NCBI RefSeq assembly: GCF_040833995.1
Contig: NZ_CP162137.1
Span: 682,001 to 746,000 of the forward strand
DNA length: 64,000 bases
DNA from: Leptospira sp. WS58.C1
Lineage (GTDB): Bacteria > Spirochaetota > Leptospiria > Leptospirales > Leptospiraceae
Direction of reading: 5' to 3'
The notes under the pieces were generated by a model. That model had not been told where the DNA came from. It saw only the letters and a list, made by a program, of their open reading frames with translations, and ran no database searches. Below, in pieces: positions 1 to 8,811 of the stretch. The position numbers and the translations under genes are program-made. Numbering within the stretch: the first letter of the stretch is position 1; each line of letters opens with the position of its first letter.

Positions 1-504
1 TGCCCCGAATTCTCCCATTCCTCTTGCATAGGCCATCATGGAGCCTGCCAAAATCCCTCTCCAGGAAAGCGGAAGAATTACCATTAAGAAAGTTTCCCAT
101 TTGGATTTTCCTAAAGTGAGTGCGATCTCTTCATATTCGGGATCCAGATCTTCGAAAGAAGCTTTTACGGATCTATAAACTAAAGGAAAGGATACGATTG
201 TGGATGCCAGAACTGCTCCATGTAAATTAAATAATATAGAATATTGGAATTGTTCCAGAAGAAAATGACCTATTATCCCTTTTTTACCGAATAAGATCAA
301 TAGGTAATATCCAAGCACCGTAGGCGGCAGCACCATCGGCAGGGTCAAAACTGCATCGGCGAATGTTCTTCCGAAAAATCGGAGCTTGGACATCCAATAG
401 GCAAAAAATATCCCGAGTAAGGCGGCGAAAAATGTTGAAAAAAGGGTTACCTTAAGTGTCAGAAGCAGAGGATATCTGATGGAGTCCCAATTAAAAGTAT
501 CCAT
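1..504 (-). CDS. modB: Molybdate ABC transporter permease (partial, C-terminus outside window)
   Basis: This is the inner-membrane permease of a molybdate ABC importer, which would work with a periplasmic ModA and an ATPase ModC. The frame is open from the ATG at 504 to the window edge (168 codons), so the C-terminus is missing. Hydrophobic segments follow in order near residues 10-35, 45-65 and 90-110. The typical permease EAA-loop region is visible near residues 124-155, with ALTLGKSKWETFLMVILP followed by AGSMMAYARGMGEFGA, which is characteristic of ModB/CysW-type permeases. The stop of the next gene upstream is only 9 bp away, so the two may be co-transcribed. Molybdate rather than sulfate or tungstate is inferred from overall ModB likeness. 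Confidence 0.88.
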   Translation of the reverse strand, partial: MDTFNWDSIRYPLLLTLKVTLFSTFFAALLGIFFAYWMSKLRFFGRTFADAVLTLPMVLPPTVLGYYLLILFGKKGIIGHFLLEQFQYSILFNLHGAVLASTIVSFPLVYRSVKASFEDLDPEYEEIALTLGKSKWETFLMVILPLSWRGILAGSMMAYARGMGEFGA

Positions 505-513
505 CAGGCTGAT

Positions 514-1086
514 TTAAAGTTTAGAATTCCATAATGTTAGGGAAGAGCCGGTAGTTAATGCCCAAAAAAAACAGAATGCATAGAAGTTGAAATTATAATA
601 ATAATCCTGATCTCTTATAAAACTTACGAAAAATACGTCCGGTAATAAGATCCCAAGCAGCAGTAATATCCCGGAAAATCCTTGGAGGATCACGATTGTT
701 TTACCTACCCATTCACTTCTCCAAAAGCCGCCGAAAAAGAATGTCAAGAAGCATGGGATGATAAAAAATATATTGGAAGCGGTTCGCACATTAACTTCTT
801 CTATACCACTTCTGCTAGGTTCTATTCCGAAAAAACTGCCTAGTTTGGAAAGTAGATCTTGTTGGGACTCTACCCCTAAGTTGATGGAGTAATTGATCCA
901 GCTTCCTAAACTAAAGAATAATTGCAGTAATGCCAAAACGAATATCAACTTTTCCTTTCCGGTTTTTTCGGAATAGAATTCTATAAATCTTCCTAAAAGT
1001 TGGGAAAGAAATCTTTTCCATCCGTTCAACACGACGGGTGTGGCGGGAAAAGCGAGACTTAGATCTCTGAGAAGATTTTTGATCAT
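514..1086 (-). CDS. Integral membrane protein of unknown function
   Basis: I do not recognise this 190-residue protein. It has about four hydrophobic segments (near residues 46-68, 105-122, 130-150 and 165-185) after a basic amphipathic N-terminus. No catalytic motif is visible. Its ATG overlaps the stop of the RidA-family gene by 4 bp, and its stop lies 9 bp before the modB start. The order ridA-like, membrane protein, modB therefore looks like one operon. The overlap implies translational coupling but gives no function. The aromatic, Phe/Tyr-rich C-terminal third (a run of YYYNFNFYAFCFFW near residue 161) is unusual. Confidence 0.7.
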   Translation of the reverse strand: MIKNLLRDLSLAFPATPVVLNGWKRFLSQLLGRFIEFYSEKTGKEKLIFVLALLQLFFSLGSWINYSINLGVESQQDLLSKLGSFFGIEPSRSGIEEVNVRTASNIFFIIPCFLTFFFGGFWRSEWVGKTIVILQGFSGILLLLGILLPDVFFVSFIRDQDYYYNFNFYAFCFFWALTTGSSLTLWNSKL

Positions 1087-1541
1087 CCTAAAGAAACCGT
1101 CATTTCGACTTCTACGGGAGCTCCTAACGGAAGAGCGGAATTTCCGACTGCAAAGCGCGCATGACGTCCTGCTTCTCCAAAAATACTTAAGAGCAGATTG
1201 GATGCATGATTTGCAACTAGATGTTGTTCCGTAAAATCGGGACTGGAAGCAACGAATACCCCGATCTTTACGATACTCTTGATCTTATCCGGATCTCCGA
1301 TCACTCCAGCAATGGCAGCTAGTCCGTTTAATGCAGCTTGTTCGGTAGCTGCTTTCACATCTTCTACGGAAAGACCGGCCCCGAGTGTTCCGGTAAGCAT
1401 GAGTTTGCCGTCTTTTAGAGGCAATTGGCCGGAAGTGAATACCAGATTTCCTGTTTGTATGGCAGGTATATAGGCGGCAATCGCCTTAGGTGCAGGTGGG
1501 AATTCCAGCCCTAGGGATTTGATTTTTTCGAGTATGCTCAT
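1083..1541 (-). CDS. RidA family protein (YjgF/YER057c/UK114 superfamily, long form)
   Basis: RidA proteins hydrolyse reactive enamine/imine intermediates released by PLP enzymes, or have related roles as small trimeric proteins. This 152-residue protein has the expected alternation of strands and helices, with the segments NLVFTSGQLPLKDG near residue 31 and the C-terminal PLGAPVEVEMTVSLG. It is closer to the longer about 150-residue subgroup than to canonical 125-residue RidA. The arginine that binds the carboxylate in canonical RidA is not obvious in the usual C-terminal position, where the sequence reads ALPLGAPVEVE. True imine deaminase activity is therefore uncertain. It is first in the minus-strand operon leading to modB. 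Confidence 0.85.
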   Translation of the reverse strand: MSILEKIKSLGLEFPPAPKAIAAYIPAIQTGNLVFTSGQLPLKDGKLMLTGTLGAGLSVEDVKAATEQAALNGLAAIAGVIGDPDKIKSIVKIGVFVASSPDFTEQHLVANHASNLLLSIFGEAGRHARFAVGNSALPLGAPVEVEMTVSLG

Positions 1542-1653
1542 TCTCTTCTATTCCTGGATGGTTTCTCGTTTTTTCAAGCACGTATTTCGTTCCGGGCCGG
1601 GGGATTTTCCTTTACGTGAGGGAGACTTTATGACAAGCTTCATGTAGGCAAGC

Positions 1654-2454
1654 ATGTCCTCAATACTCGAATTGGAACCTCACCCAGAATATCCGGAAGC
1701 CTATATGGTATGCCGTCGCACGGGGGTCCATTTCTATAAATTGGCAAAGGAAAGGGATTACGAAGATTCCTACTTTCAGGAAGAATACAAGAATCAGTAC
1801 AAAAAGACCTATTACGAGGACGAACCTCAGCTTAGAAATTTAGCAAAGGTGCGTCTAGAAATGATGAGCGCATTCCAAGACCCGAAAGGAAAAACTCTTT
1901 TCGAAATCGGATCTGCTGCCGGTTTCTTTTTATCCGAAGCGGAGAAGAAAGGATATAAGGTTTCAGGCATGGAACTTTCGGAAAGTGAAGCGAAATACTC
2001 CAAATACAAATTAGGTTTGGATGTGATCTGCGGCTCGTTCCTGGACGATTCAATTTTTCCAGAAAAGACATTCGATGCAGTCTGTGCGTTTTTTGTAATA
2101 GAACATTTCCCGAATGCGGAGCTTGTTTTCGAGAGGATCAATAAATTGTTAAAGCCAGGTGGCCTCTTATTTTTAGGTCTTCCTTCTTTGAACGGACCTT
2201 CTTTTCAAACCAATCCGGAAGAATGGTTTCGCACTCATCCGTCGGACCATTTTTGGGATTACTCACCCGATTCTCTGAAAAAAATGTTGAAAATGTACGG
2301 TCTCGTCACGGTATATAGGAAACCTATGTCATACCACCCTACTAGAGATAAGGGATGGAAAGGCAAATACCTGACGCATCGGCTCTTTGTTCGTTACGCA
2401 AACCTCTCCTGCTACGCCGACACATTCCACTCAATCGCGATTAAAAAAATATGA
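1654..2454 (+). CDS. Class I SAM-dependent methyltransferase
   Basis: This 266-residue protein has the Rossmann-fold methyltransferase core. Motif I LFEIGSAAGFFL lies near residues 81-92 and binds S-adenosylmethionine, the acidic residue after strand 2 is in VSGMELSE, and AVCAFFVIEHFP is the UbiG-like post-motif. LLKPGGLLFLGLPS forms the later strand. The N-terminal 75 residues contain many Tyr/Glu residues (a DSYFQEEYKNQYKKTYYED type stretch) and resemble the region seen before sugar or small-molecule methyltransferase domains. The substrate cannot be named. Its stop codon overlaps the start of the RNA helicase gene by 4 bp (ATGA), so the two are probably translated together. Confidence 0.85.
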   Translation: MSSILELEPHPEYPEAYMVCRRTGVHFYKLAKERDYEDSYFQEEYKNQYKKTYYEDEPQLRNLAKVRLEMMSAFQDPKGKTLFEIGSAAGFFLSEAEKKGYKVSGMELSESEAKYSKYKLGLDVICGSFLDDSIFPEKTFDAVCAFFVIEHFPNAELVFERINKLLKPGGLLFLGLPSLNGPSFQTNPEEWFRTHPSDHFWDYSPDSLKKMLKMYGLVTVYRKPMSYHPTRDKGWKGKYLTHRLFVRYANLSCYADTFHSIAIKKI

Positions 2455-4106
2455 AATTCGAAGAATTAAATCTTGAGCCTAACCTGCAAAAAGCAATCCA
2501 AGAAGCAGGTTTTACCGAGCTCACTCCAATACAAGAAAAAGCAATCCCTCCAGGAATGGAAGGCAGGGACGTAACCGGTTTAGCCCAAACAGGCACCGGA
2601 AAGACGGTAGCATTCTTGGTTCCTACCATTCACTCCATTTTGACAAGAGGAATACAAGGGATCAGCACCTTGATCCTTGCTCCAACTAGAGAGTTAGTGA
2701 TCCAAATTTCGGAAGAAGCCGAAAAGTTACTGAAATATACGGACTACCGAGTGGTCCCTATTATCGGTGGGACCGATTATAAAGCCCAGAACAGGGATCT
2801 GAACGGACTCAACGGTTTGATCGTTGCGACTCCCGGAAGATTGATCGATCTAGCGAGAAGTGGAAGCGCAGACCTCGAAAAAGTCGAGTTTTTCGTTTTA
2901 GATGAAGCGGATCGTATGTTGGATATGGGTTTCATTTACGATATACGTTGGCTTCTTCATAAATGTAAGAATAGAAAACAAACCTTACTATTCTCGGCTA
3001 CACTTTCCGTCGAAGTTATGCGCCTCGCATATCGTTTTATGAACGAGCCTGTGGAGATCCAGATCAATCCCGATAAATTGATCACCGAAAGGATCGATCA
3101 GAAACTGGTTCACTTGGGAAGAGAGGAGAAGTTGCCTTATATGGTAAACTCCATTCTTGCCGAAGAATTGGAAGGGCAAGGAATTATATTCACAAATTTT
3201 AAAGTGAATATTCCTAAAATAGTACATTCTCTCAGAAAATTCGGGATACCTATCACTGGGATATCTTCCGACTTGGATCAGAAAAAAAGACTGAGGCTGA
3301 TGAGGGATTTTAAATCCGGAAAGTTCAAGTTTATGGTGGCAACGGACGTTGCAAGCCGCGGTATCGATGTGGAAAATATCGAAGTTGTTTTCAATTTTGA
3401 TCTCCCTCAAGATACGGAGAATTACGTTCATAGGATCGGAAGAACCGCTAGAGCGGGGAGAATGGGTAAGTCTATCAGCTTCTGCTCCGAATCCGATTAC
3501 GTAGAATTGGAGAAGATAGAAAAATATCTGAAACAAAAAATAGAAGTTCTACCGGTCCATGAAGAAGCGCTCACGTTCCCCGTGGGAGAATTCCAAGTAT
3601 TTGTCGGAGGAGACGCCTTTGATAATGCTCCTGTCGAAAGAAACGGGAATCGAAACCATGGTAAAGATAGAGGCCCTAAAAAACAAAGAGGGGAATTTCA
3701 ACGCAACGGGAACCAAAGAGGGGAGAAGACCTGGAACCAAGACTCTGGAAATCGCAAAAAGGATTTCAACAGAGACTCCAAACCGGGCAGACAAGGCGGC
3801 GGACATAAAAAAAGACCGGAAGCTGCGATCCAAGAGGCTCAGGAATTCTTACAAAAAGCGGACAGTGTATTCGGAGCTAACGGCGATCGTAAGGACAAAA
3901 ACCGGAAAAATCCTAAAAAAGGAAAACAACGTCCCGAATTCCAAAAACAACATTCTCCGAATCATACAAGTAACGAGAATAAAAAACAAAAATCGAATTA
4001 CGATAAGAGCAAACGTAACCTATTCGATATAAACGATTCTAAAAAATCCTCAAATAAGAAGAAGGGATCAATTTGGACAAGGATCAAATCCTTCTTTGGG
4101 GGTTAG
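2451..4106 (+). CDS. DEAD-box ATP-dependent RNA helicase with basic low-complexity tail
   Basis: This protein unwinds RNA duplexes using ATP. All helicase motifs are present: Q motif (FTELTPIQEKAIP), Walker A AQTGTGKT near residue 44, PTRELVIQ, TPGRLID, DEAD at about 151-154, SAT, ATDVASRGIDV and HRIGRTARAG near residue 327. From about residue 385 the protein becomes a Lys/Arg/Asn/Gly-rich tail of some 165 residues, a typical RNA-binding, cold-adaptation type extension of RhlE/CsdA-like helicases. The start overlaps the methyltransferase stop (ATGA). The last 34 bp overlap the next gene, the amidase. Assignment to a named subfamily (RhlE, RhlB, CsdA) is not safe by eye. Confidence 0.95.
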   Translation: MKFEELNLEPNLQKAIQEAGFTELTPIQEKAIPPGMEGRDVTGLAQTGTGKTVAFLVPTIHSILTRGIQGISTLILAPTRELVIQISEEAEKLLKYTDYRVVPIIGGTDYKAQNRDLNGLNGLIVATPGRLIDLARSGSADLEKVEFFVLDEADRMLDMGFIYDIRWLLHKCKNRKQTLLFSATLSVEVMRLAYRFMNEPVEIQINPDKLITERIDQKLVHLGREEKLPYMVNSILAEELEGQGIIFTNFKVNIPKIVHSLRKFGIPITGISSDLDQKKRLRLMRDFKSGKFKFMVATDVASRGIDVENIEVVFNFDLPQDTENYVHRIGRTARAGRMGKSISFCSESDYVELEKIEKYLKQKIEVLPVHEEALTFPVGEFQVFVGGDAFDNAPVERNGNRNHGKDRGPKKQRGEFQRNGNQRGEKTWNQDSGNRKKDFNRDSKPGRQGGGHKKRPEAAIQEAQEFLQKADSVFGANGDRKDKNRKNPKKGKQRPEFQKQHSPNHTSNENKKQKSNYDKSKRNLFDINDSKKSSNKKKGSIWTRIKSFFGG

Positions 4107-5164
4107 GATTCTTTTTATTTTTTAGCGCACCCGTTTTTGCCGAGTCCAGGATACAGACAATCGGCAAGAACGGATACGTTCCCTTCGAAGAGATCCGTAA
4201 AAAGATCCCTGGACTACAATCCAAATTCGAATCGGCTACGTTAGTAGGTTCAATTTCACATGCTTCAGGCGAAATCCGTTTTCGGATAGGAGCCTCCTTC
4301 TATGCGATCAATGGTAGTTTAGAAAAAACGAATTTACCCGTAGTTTATAGAGAGAAGGATTTTTTGCTTCCTCCCGATATTGTGGAAGCGATTTTTGTGC
4401 GATTATTGCCCGGGGATGTGAGTTACGAATTTAAAGAAGGCGAACTTGTTTTCGATCTATTGCCCAAAGCGGAAAGATTAAAACTTTCCGCGATCATAGT
4501 GGATGCGGGTCATGGGGGAAAAGACCCGGGAACTTCTTCCGATAAAGGGACCCAGGAGAAGTTCGTCTCTTTACAAGTGGCCCGGTTTCTGAAAAAATTC
4601 CTCAACAAGGTTTATCCGGAAGTTCGAGTGATCTTAACCAGGTCTAACGATTCTTTTATCGAATTAGAGAGAAGGTCGGAGATCGCAAATCGAGAGATCC
4701 AAAAGGGCGGATCGGTTTTATTCGTAAGTTTGCATTGTAATGCTTCTATTTCTTCGGATGTGAACGGATTCGAAGTCTATTATTTGTCCCAAACCCCCAG
4801 CACGGAAACCGCAAGAGAAGTTTCCTTATTCGAAAACGGGATTTCCGGCAAAAAGGGTGGGGCCGCCTACGGGAAGATCCAGGCCGGAATGATGTCGTCT
4901 ATGATCCAAAGAAGAAGCCGCCTTCTTGCCAGAAGTGTCGAATCCGAGATGAAAAAAAACCTTGGTCCAAAGATATTGTCTAGAGGAGTGAAGAAAGCGG
5001 ACTTTTCCGTACTCAGGGGAAGTTTGATGCCTGCCATCCTAGTCGAAATGGGTTACCTCACCCATAACAAAGAGTCCGAGGTATTGGCCGATAAATCCTA
5101 CCAAGTGAAATTGGCCAAAAGTATATTAGAAGGTGTGAGAGCGTATGAACTGGCAAAAGATTAG
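4073..5164 (+). CDS. N-acetylmuramoyl-L-alanine amidase (Amidase_3), exported
   Basis: This enzyme cleaves the amide bond between muramic acid and the stem peptide of peptidoglycan in the periplasm. The Amidase_3 domain runs from about residue 139 to 360. Zinc ligands are visible: His147 in DAGHGGKDPG, Glu162 in TQEKF and His221 in SLHCNAS. The catalytic Glu325 lies in VEMGYL. A signal peptide (LLWGLGFFLFFSAPVFAES) is followed by an N-terminal domain of about 110 residues resembling a copper-amine-oxidase-N/AMIN-type module. The start is a TTG, chosen because AAGGGA at 4062-4067 sits 5 nt upstream and because the frame then begins right before the signal peptide. It overlaps the helicase gene by 34 bp and the next gene by 20 bp. 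Confidence 0.92.
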   Translation: MDKDQILLWGLGFFLFFSAPVFAESRIQTIGKNGYVPFEEIRKKIPGLQSKFESATLVGSISHASGEIRFRIGASFYAINGSLEKTNLPVVYREKDFLLPPDIVEAIFVRLLPGDVSYEFKEGELVFDLLPKAERLKLSAIIVDAGHGGKDPGTSSDKGTQEKFVSLQVARFLKKFLNKVYPEVRVILTRSNDSFIELERRSEIANREIQKGGSVLFVSLHCNASISSDVNGFEVYYLSQTPSTETAREVSLFENGISGKKGGAAYGKIQAGMMSSMIQRRSRLLARSVESEMKKNLGPKILSRGVKKADFSVLRGSLMPAILVEMGYLTHNKESEVLADKSYQVKLAKSILEGVRAYELAKD

Positions 5165-5903
5165 GGAAATTTGGGATCGCTTTCTTACTCATTTGGAGAC
5201 CTTCTATGTTTGGGTTTTCGAGTTAGCTACCAGAGCCGCCGATTCTAAAGAATCCAAAAGGATCTTATTCTTAACTTATTCTTGGATCATCGTATTATTA
5301 TTCCTTACCGGTTTCATTCTCGCCGGAAAAAACCCGTTAAAATTGCTCGTTCCATTTACCTTATACGATCTACCTAATCTAGATCATAGAAAGGAAATCG
5401 TAATATACGGTTCGGATGGAGAAGGCGAGGTTTTTCCCGTAAAAAGAAAAGTTCTCTTAACAGGTGAGGATTTCCGGCACGATGTTATAACCTTAGTAGG
5501 AGAGGCTGGGGAATCCAGTTATTTCGACCCTACCGTTCCGAATGCTTCCGCACAATTTAGGAATTTGAAAAAACTTCCGAACCTACAGGACTCCGTGATC
5601 TCTATCTGGAAAAGAGGAGATGTATTGATCTTGGATCTGAGAAAGTCCACATTGGAAAATCTACTTTCCGATATGAAATTCCGTATCGATTATACGTATG
5701 CAAGTCAAATGACGGAAGAACAAAAGTCCGCGGAGATAGAGCGTAAAAAATTAGTCTTATTGTCTTCCGCGTTCTTGGCTGTGGAAAAGACCTTATTCGA
5801 AAATTATCCCGATCTACATCGGATCGAATACAGGTTAGGTGGAGAAGCGGGAGATCTGCCCGGTTTAAGCTATTTACTTTCCACTTCGCATACAAGACAG
5901 TAA
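5145..5903 (+). CDS. Membrane-anchored GerMN-like domain protein
   Basis: The 252-residue protein has one transmembrane segment near residues 40-60 (IVLLFLTGFILAG) and an extracytoplasmic domain. The C-terminal half includes DSVISIWKRGDVLILDLRKS and a late RIEYRLGGE segment. These resemble the GerMN domain found in GerM and in several cell-envelope proteins, where it is thought to act near peptidoglycan. The assignment is by pattern and is moderate. The ATG lies 20 bp inside the amidase gene, so translation is coupled to a peptidoglycan amidase, which supports an envelope role. A short C4/G4 hairpin followed by TTTT lies at 5910-5928 just after the stop and could be a weak terminator. Confidence 0.6.
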   Translation: MNWQKIREIWDRFLTHLETFYVWVFELATRAADSKESKRILFLTYSWIIVLLFLTGFILAGKNPLKLLVPFTLYDLPNLDHRKEIVIYGSDGEGEVFPVKRKVLLTGEDFRHDVITLVGEAGESSYFDPTVPNASAQFRNLKKLPNLQDSVISIWKRGDVLILDLRKSTLENLLSDMKFRIDYTYASQMTEEQKSAEIERKKLVLLSSAFLAVEKTLFENYPDLHRIEYRLGGEAGDLPGLSYLLSTSHTRQ

Positions 5904-5993
5904 GATTTTCCCCTATATTCGGGGTTTTCCCGCGGAAATTAACTGGATCAAAGGGTTGTTTTGACCCTTTTCGAAGCCGATAGTATTAAAGAC

Positions 5994-7250
5994 ATGTCCG
6001 GGTCCAAACGAACAATCTTAATCGTTTTTATACTTATGATCGTATGCGGTGCTATATTGTCAGCAGCTCCGGATCTCCAAAATTCTCCGGATGTAATGAA
6101 TATCAATGATTTCCGCACGGATCGTGTCGCATTCCATTATATCCAATTAGTGGACAAGGAAGGAAAGGCCCTTCCGGAAAGAAACCTGAATCGAGATACT
6201 TCTGAATCCACATTACTCATTATTGATAGAGGACAACTTACACTTTTGAAGGATGGATTCGACGATCCAGTCCAGATAAAGGAGAAGGAAAAGGATTATT
6301 TAAATAAAATTTATAAATTCACCAGATTAAAAGATTTGGAACAGGAATATTATAAACTACCGGAATCGGAAAGAACCAAACCTTCTTCTAAAACGGAACC
6401 AAACCAGGCTGAAACAAACAAGCCGAACGTGAGTGCAGCTACATCTTCCGAGCCGGAAGAGAAGAATAAGGAATTCGATCTTCTATTAAAATATGATGAT
6501 GAACTCCTAAAGTCTTACGCGGCGGAGAAGGCCGCCTATGCCGAATACGTAAGGACCGAACGTATTTACGGAAAAGATTCCCCCAAAACAAGTTCGCTTA
6601 GAGCAAGATTCGAAGAAGTTCGATCCAAAACCCAAGAAAGGAAAAAATTCCTATTAGGTTTTTTGCATAATACTTCCGCGGATTCGAATCCTTATCCGGG
6701 GGATCGAAAAGAACAAGTCTTCTATACGAATCATTCCAACGGAGTACCGGATTTTTATCTACATTCTACCACTCCAAGAGAAGTGGACGGTCTTATGAAA
6801 GGAGAGGAAGAGGTCGGAAAAAAATACGGACAACTTTTCAAAACCGCAGTGGACCGATTGATCGATTCTCAAATTGATAAACTATATTATTATATTTGGA
6901 ACCGGGATATGACGAATACCCGGATTAAGGTAGACCGTTTTTTAAAAGGAAAGAAAGTCACAGTAGTTACCGGAGATTCTACGGTTTATACTATGATAGA
7001 TAAGGAAGGGGACGGGATCACCGAATCTTTCTTTGTAGATTCGCCCGGCCTAAAATTCTCCTGGGGGAAGGAAGTCCCCAATATCATTTCTATCTCAAAT
7101 TGTACGGATCAGGCGATCTTAGCTAAGATCAAAGCTTTGGGAGACGATGTTTCCTCCGGAAGGATCCCTAAAAAAGTGGATAAGTTGGATCTTACCATTC
7201 CGGAAGAACAGATCCTTTTAGAATTAAAACCGTTATTAAAGAACTTATAG
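5994..7250 (+). CDS. Exported protein of unknown function with coiled-coil segment
   Basis: I do not recognise this family. From the ATG at 5994 the product is 418 residues, with a signal peptide (KRTILIVFILMIVCGAILSA). A Lys/Glu-rich, probably helical middle follows (residues about 80-220, including a Pro/Thr/Ser/Glu-rich linker). A C-terminal globular part follows, containing VTVVTGDSTVYTMID and ending in a helical tail. An in-frame TTG at 5961 has a good ribosome site (AAAGGG, 5 nt spacing) and would add 11 residues, so the start is ambiguous. The ATG was preferred because it gives a normal signal peptide. It stands alone, 90 bp after the GerMN-like gene. The periplasm is the likely location. 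Confidence 0.65.
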   Translation: MSGSKRTILIVFILMIVCGAILSAAPDLQNSPDVMNINDFRTDRVAFHYIQLVDKEGKALPERNLNRDTSESTLLIIDRGQLTLLKDGFDDPVQIKEKEKDYLNKIYKFTRLKDLEQEYYKLPESERTKPSSKTEPNQAETNKPNVSAATSSEPEEKNKEFDLLLKYDDELLKSYAAEKAAYAEYVRTERIYGKDSPKTSSLRARFEEVRSKTQERKKFLLGFLHNTSADSNPYPGDRKEQVFYTNHSNGVPDFYLHSTTPREVDGLMKGEEEVGKKYGQLFKTAVDRLIDSQIDKLYYYIWNRDMTNTRIKVDRFLKGKKVTVVTGDSTVYTMIDKEGDGITESFFVDSPGLKFSWGKEVPNIISISNCTDQAILAKIKALGDDVSSGRIPKKVDKLDLTIPEEQILLELKPLLKNL

Positions 7251-7303
7251 TCGTCCGGCTATAAATGCAATGTCATTGCGACAAGTATGATGTTCCGGGC
7301 TTC

Positions 7304-7321
7304 AAGAGCCGCTAGGCTCTT
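7304..7321. terminator. Hairpin between convergent genes (possible weak bidirectional terminator)
   Basis: A perfect 7-bp stem (AAGAGCC / GGCTCTT) with a GCTA loop sits between the stop of the plus-strand exported-protein gene and the stop of the minus-strand crotonase gene. The second arm overlaps the crotonase stop codon. Neither side has a long T-run, so intrinsic termination is only suggested by position. Confidence 0.4.
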
Positions 7322-8108
7322 ATCGTCCTTTAAAAACCGGCTTTCTCTTTTCTTCAATCGAACGAATGGTTTCTCGAAAGTCTTGAGAAAGAAAGTTCAG
7401 AGCCTGCGACTCCGCTTCTTTTCGTAGAGCTGCATTCAGTTTTTCACGATCGTAAATATTCTTCTTTAATTCGCTAAGCGCCATAGGAGCGCTCTCGCTC
7501 AGCGAGATTGCGATCTCGGTAGCTCTTTGTAAAACTTCCGCTTTTGGAACGGAATCATAACAAATTCCTAATGAATGAGCTTCTTTGCCGCTTACTGTTT
7601 CCGCTAAGAATAAAAGCCTATTTGCGATTTCCATTCCGAATAATTCTTTCGTCAGATAGCTGGATCCCATTCCCGGATGAATTCCCAATTTTACGAAATT
7701 GAATTGGTATTTTCCTTCATTCGCAAAAACCCGTAGATCGCAAGCCAGAGTGATGGAAAGTCCCGCGCCGATCGCATGACCATTAGCGGCACAGATCACC
7801 GGAACGTTCAGATCCCTAACGCTTAGGAATAGATTATAAAATTCGAACATTTCTTTTTTGTTCGTTTCGAAGGACTTTTCGGCAAAAGATTTTAATAATT
7901 CGAAATTACCACCGGCAGAGAAAATATCGTTCTTTCCGGTAATGACAACCGCTCTAGGCGGGTTCTTTTTCAGCTTTTCGATGTGAGCTTGGAACTCCAG
8001 ACCCATTGAGACGGTCATGGAGTTTTTAGTTTCCGGATTATTCAGATAGAGAATTTCAATTCTTGATTCGGAAGAAAGTTCTACTGTTTCTGAATCAACC
8101 AATGCCAT
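7320..8108 (-). CDS. Crotonase-superfamily (enoyl-CoA hydratase/isomerase-like) protein
   Basis: The 262-residue protein has the crotonase fold signatures that form the oxyanion hole ([13 protein letters not shown] near residue 60 and [16 protein letters not shown] near 109). Aligning with classical enoyl-CoA hydratase, the first catalytic glutamate (GGGCE in the rat enzyme) is Ser here, and the second (QPE) is Phe in the [10 protein letters not shown] segment. A standard syn-hydratase reaction is therefore unlikely. An isomerase, hydrolase or other acyl-CoA chemistry is possible. Its start overlaps the stop of the upstream gene by one base (TAATG), so it is co-translated with the 175-residue protein of unknown function. 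Confidence 0.8.
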   Translation of the reverse strand: MALVDSETVELSSESRIEILYLNNPETKNSMTVSMGLEFQAHIEKLKKNPPRAVVITGKNDIFSAGGNFELLKSFAEKSFETNKKEMFEFYNLFLSVRDLNVPVICAANGHAIGAGLSITLACDLRVFANEGKYQFNFVKLGIHPGMGSSYLTKELFGMEIANRLLFLAETVSGKEAHSLGICYDSVPKAEVLQRATEIAISLSESAPMALSELKKNIYDREKLNAALRKEAESQALNFLSQDFRETIRSIEEKRKPVFKGR

Positions 8109-8635
8109 TAAACAGCTTCCTGCTTTAGTTCAAAACTTTCGTACCAGACTCTATCGGATACGGAAAGAGGTTTTTCTCCGATACCCATTTGATCGTAATA
8201 ATCCAATAGAATTTCTAAATGAACATTTTCCTCATCTTCTAAAGTCCAGAAAGAACTATCGATGGATTTAGAAACAAGCGCCTGGCCTCTGACGGAGTCC
8301 ACGAAATAATCCGGTTTATTGGAGAAGATCAGATGAGCGGAGATCAGATCGAATCGAATAGTATCCACTATTTTAGAAAATTCGGAATCAGATTTATCGA
8401 AATAACGGGAAGCTATCTCGGTCTGGAAATAATCACCCCAGGTAAGAATGTCCGGTTCCACTCCCGTGCGTGTTTTGATCTCTTGGAGTTTTTCCTCTTC
8501 TAAAAAAGGTTTGGAAGCGAATTTATCCACCAGTTCTCTAAGGGAAATCAAGTTAAGGATCTTATTCGCGGAAAGTTGTCCACGACGCATCATATCGAAA
8601 AGTTCTGGATTCAGTTCGGACTTGTTCTCTGCCAT
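8108..8635 (-). CDS. Conserved-looking protein of unknown function, partner of crotonase-like gene
   Basis: I do not recognise this 175-residue soluble protein. It is rich in helices and acidic residues, has no signal peptide or membrane segment, and contains a central [26 protein letters not shown] helical region (only part quoted: [12 protein letters not shown]). Trp and Asp residues cluster at the C-terminus ([20 protein letters not shown]). The stop overlaps the start of the crotonase-like gene by one base, which is strong evidence of co-expression. A role as a partner or accessory of that acyl-CoA enzyme is an inference from position only. Confidence 0.65.
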   Translation of the reverse strand: MAENKSELNPELFDMMRRGQLSANKILNLISLRELVDKFASKPFLEEEKLQEIKTRTGVEPDILTWGDYFQTEIASRYFDKSDSEFSKIVDTIRFDLISAHLIFSNKPDYFVDSVRGQALVSKSIDSSFWTLEDEENVHLEILLDYYDQMGIGEKPLSVSDRVWYESFELKQEAV

Positions 8636-8811
8636 GCTTTATTTTTCGGCAAAAGTATAAAAATCCCCCGCACAATTTCCTTCCGGAAAATACTCGCCTA
8701 TGTCTCATTTTCGAAAAAAAGAAGAACGTGGCGAATTCCTATCGGTAGTACTGGATTCCTAAAGTCCCGAAGTCGAAAATAAAGATAAGGGAAAATTTTA
8801 CCCATACCGTT

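Noticed and set aside
4062..4106. Frameshift between helicase and amidase genes
   Set aside because: Both proteins are complete with proper ends, and the amidase has its own ribosome site and signal peptide. It is a normal overlap.
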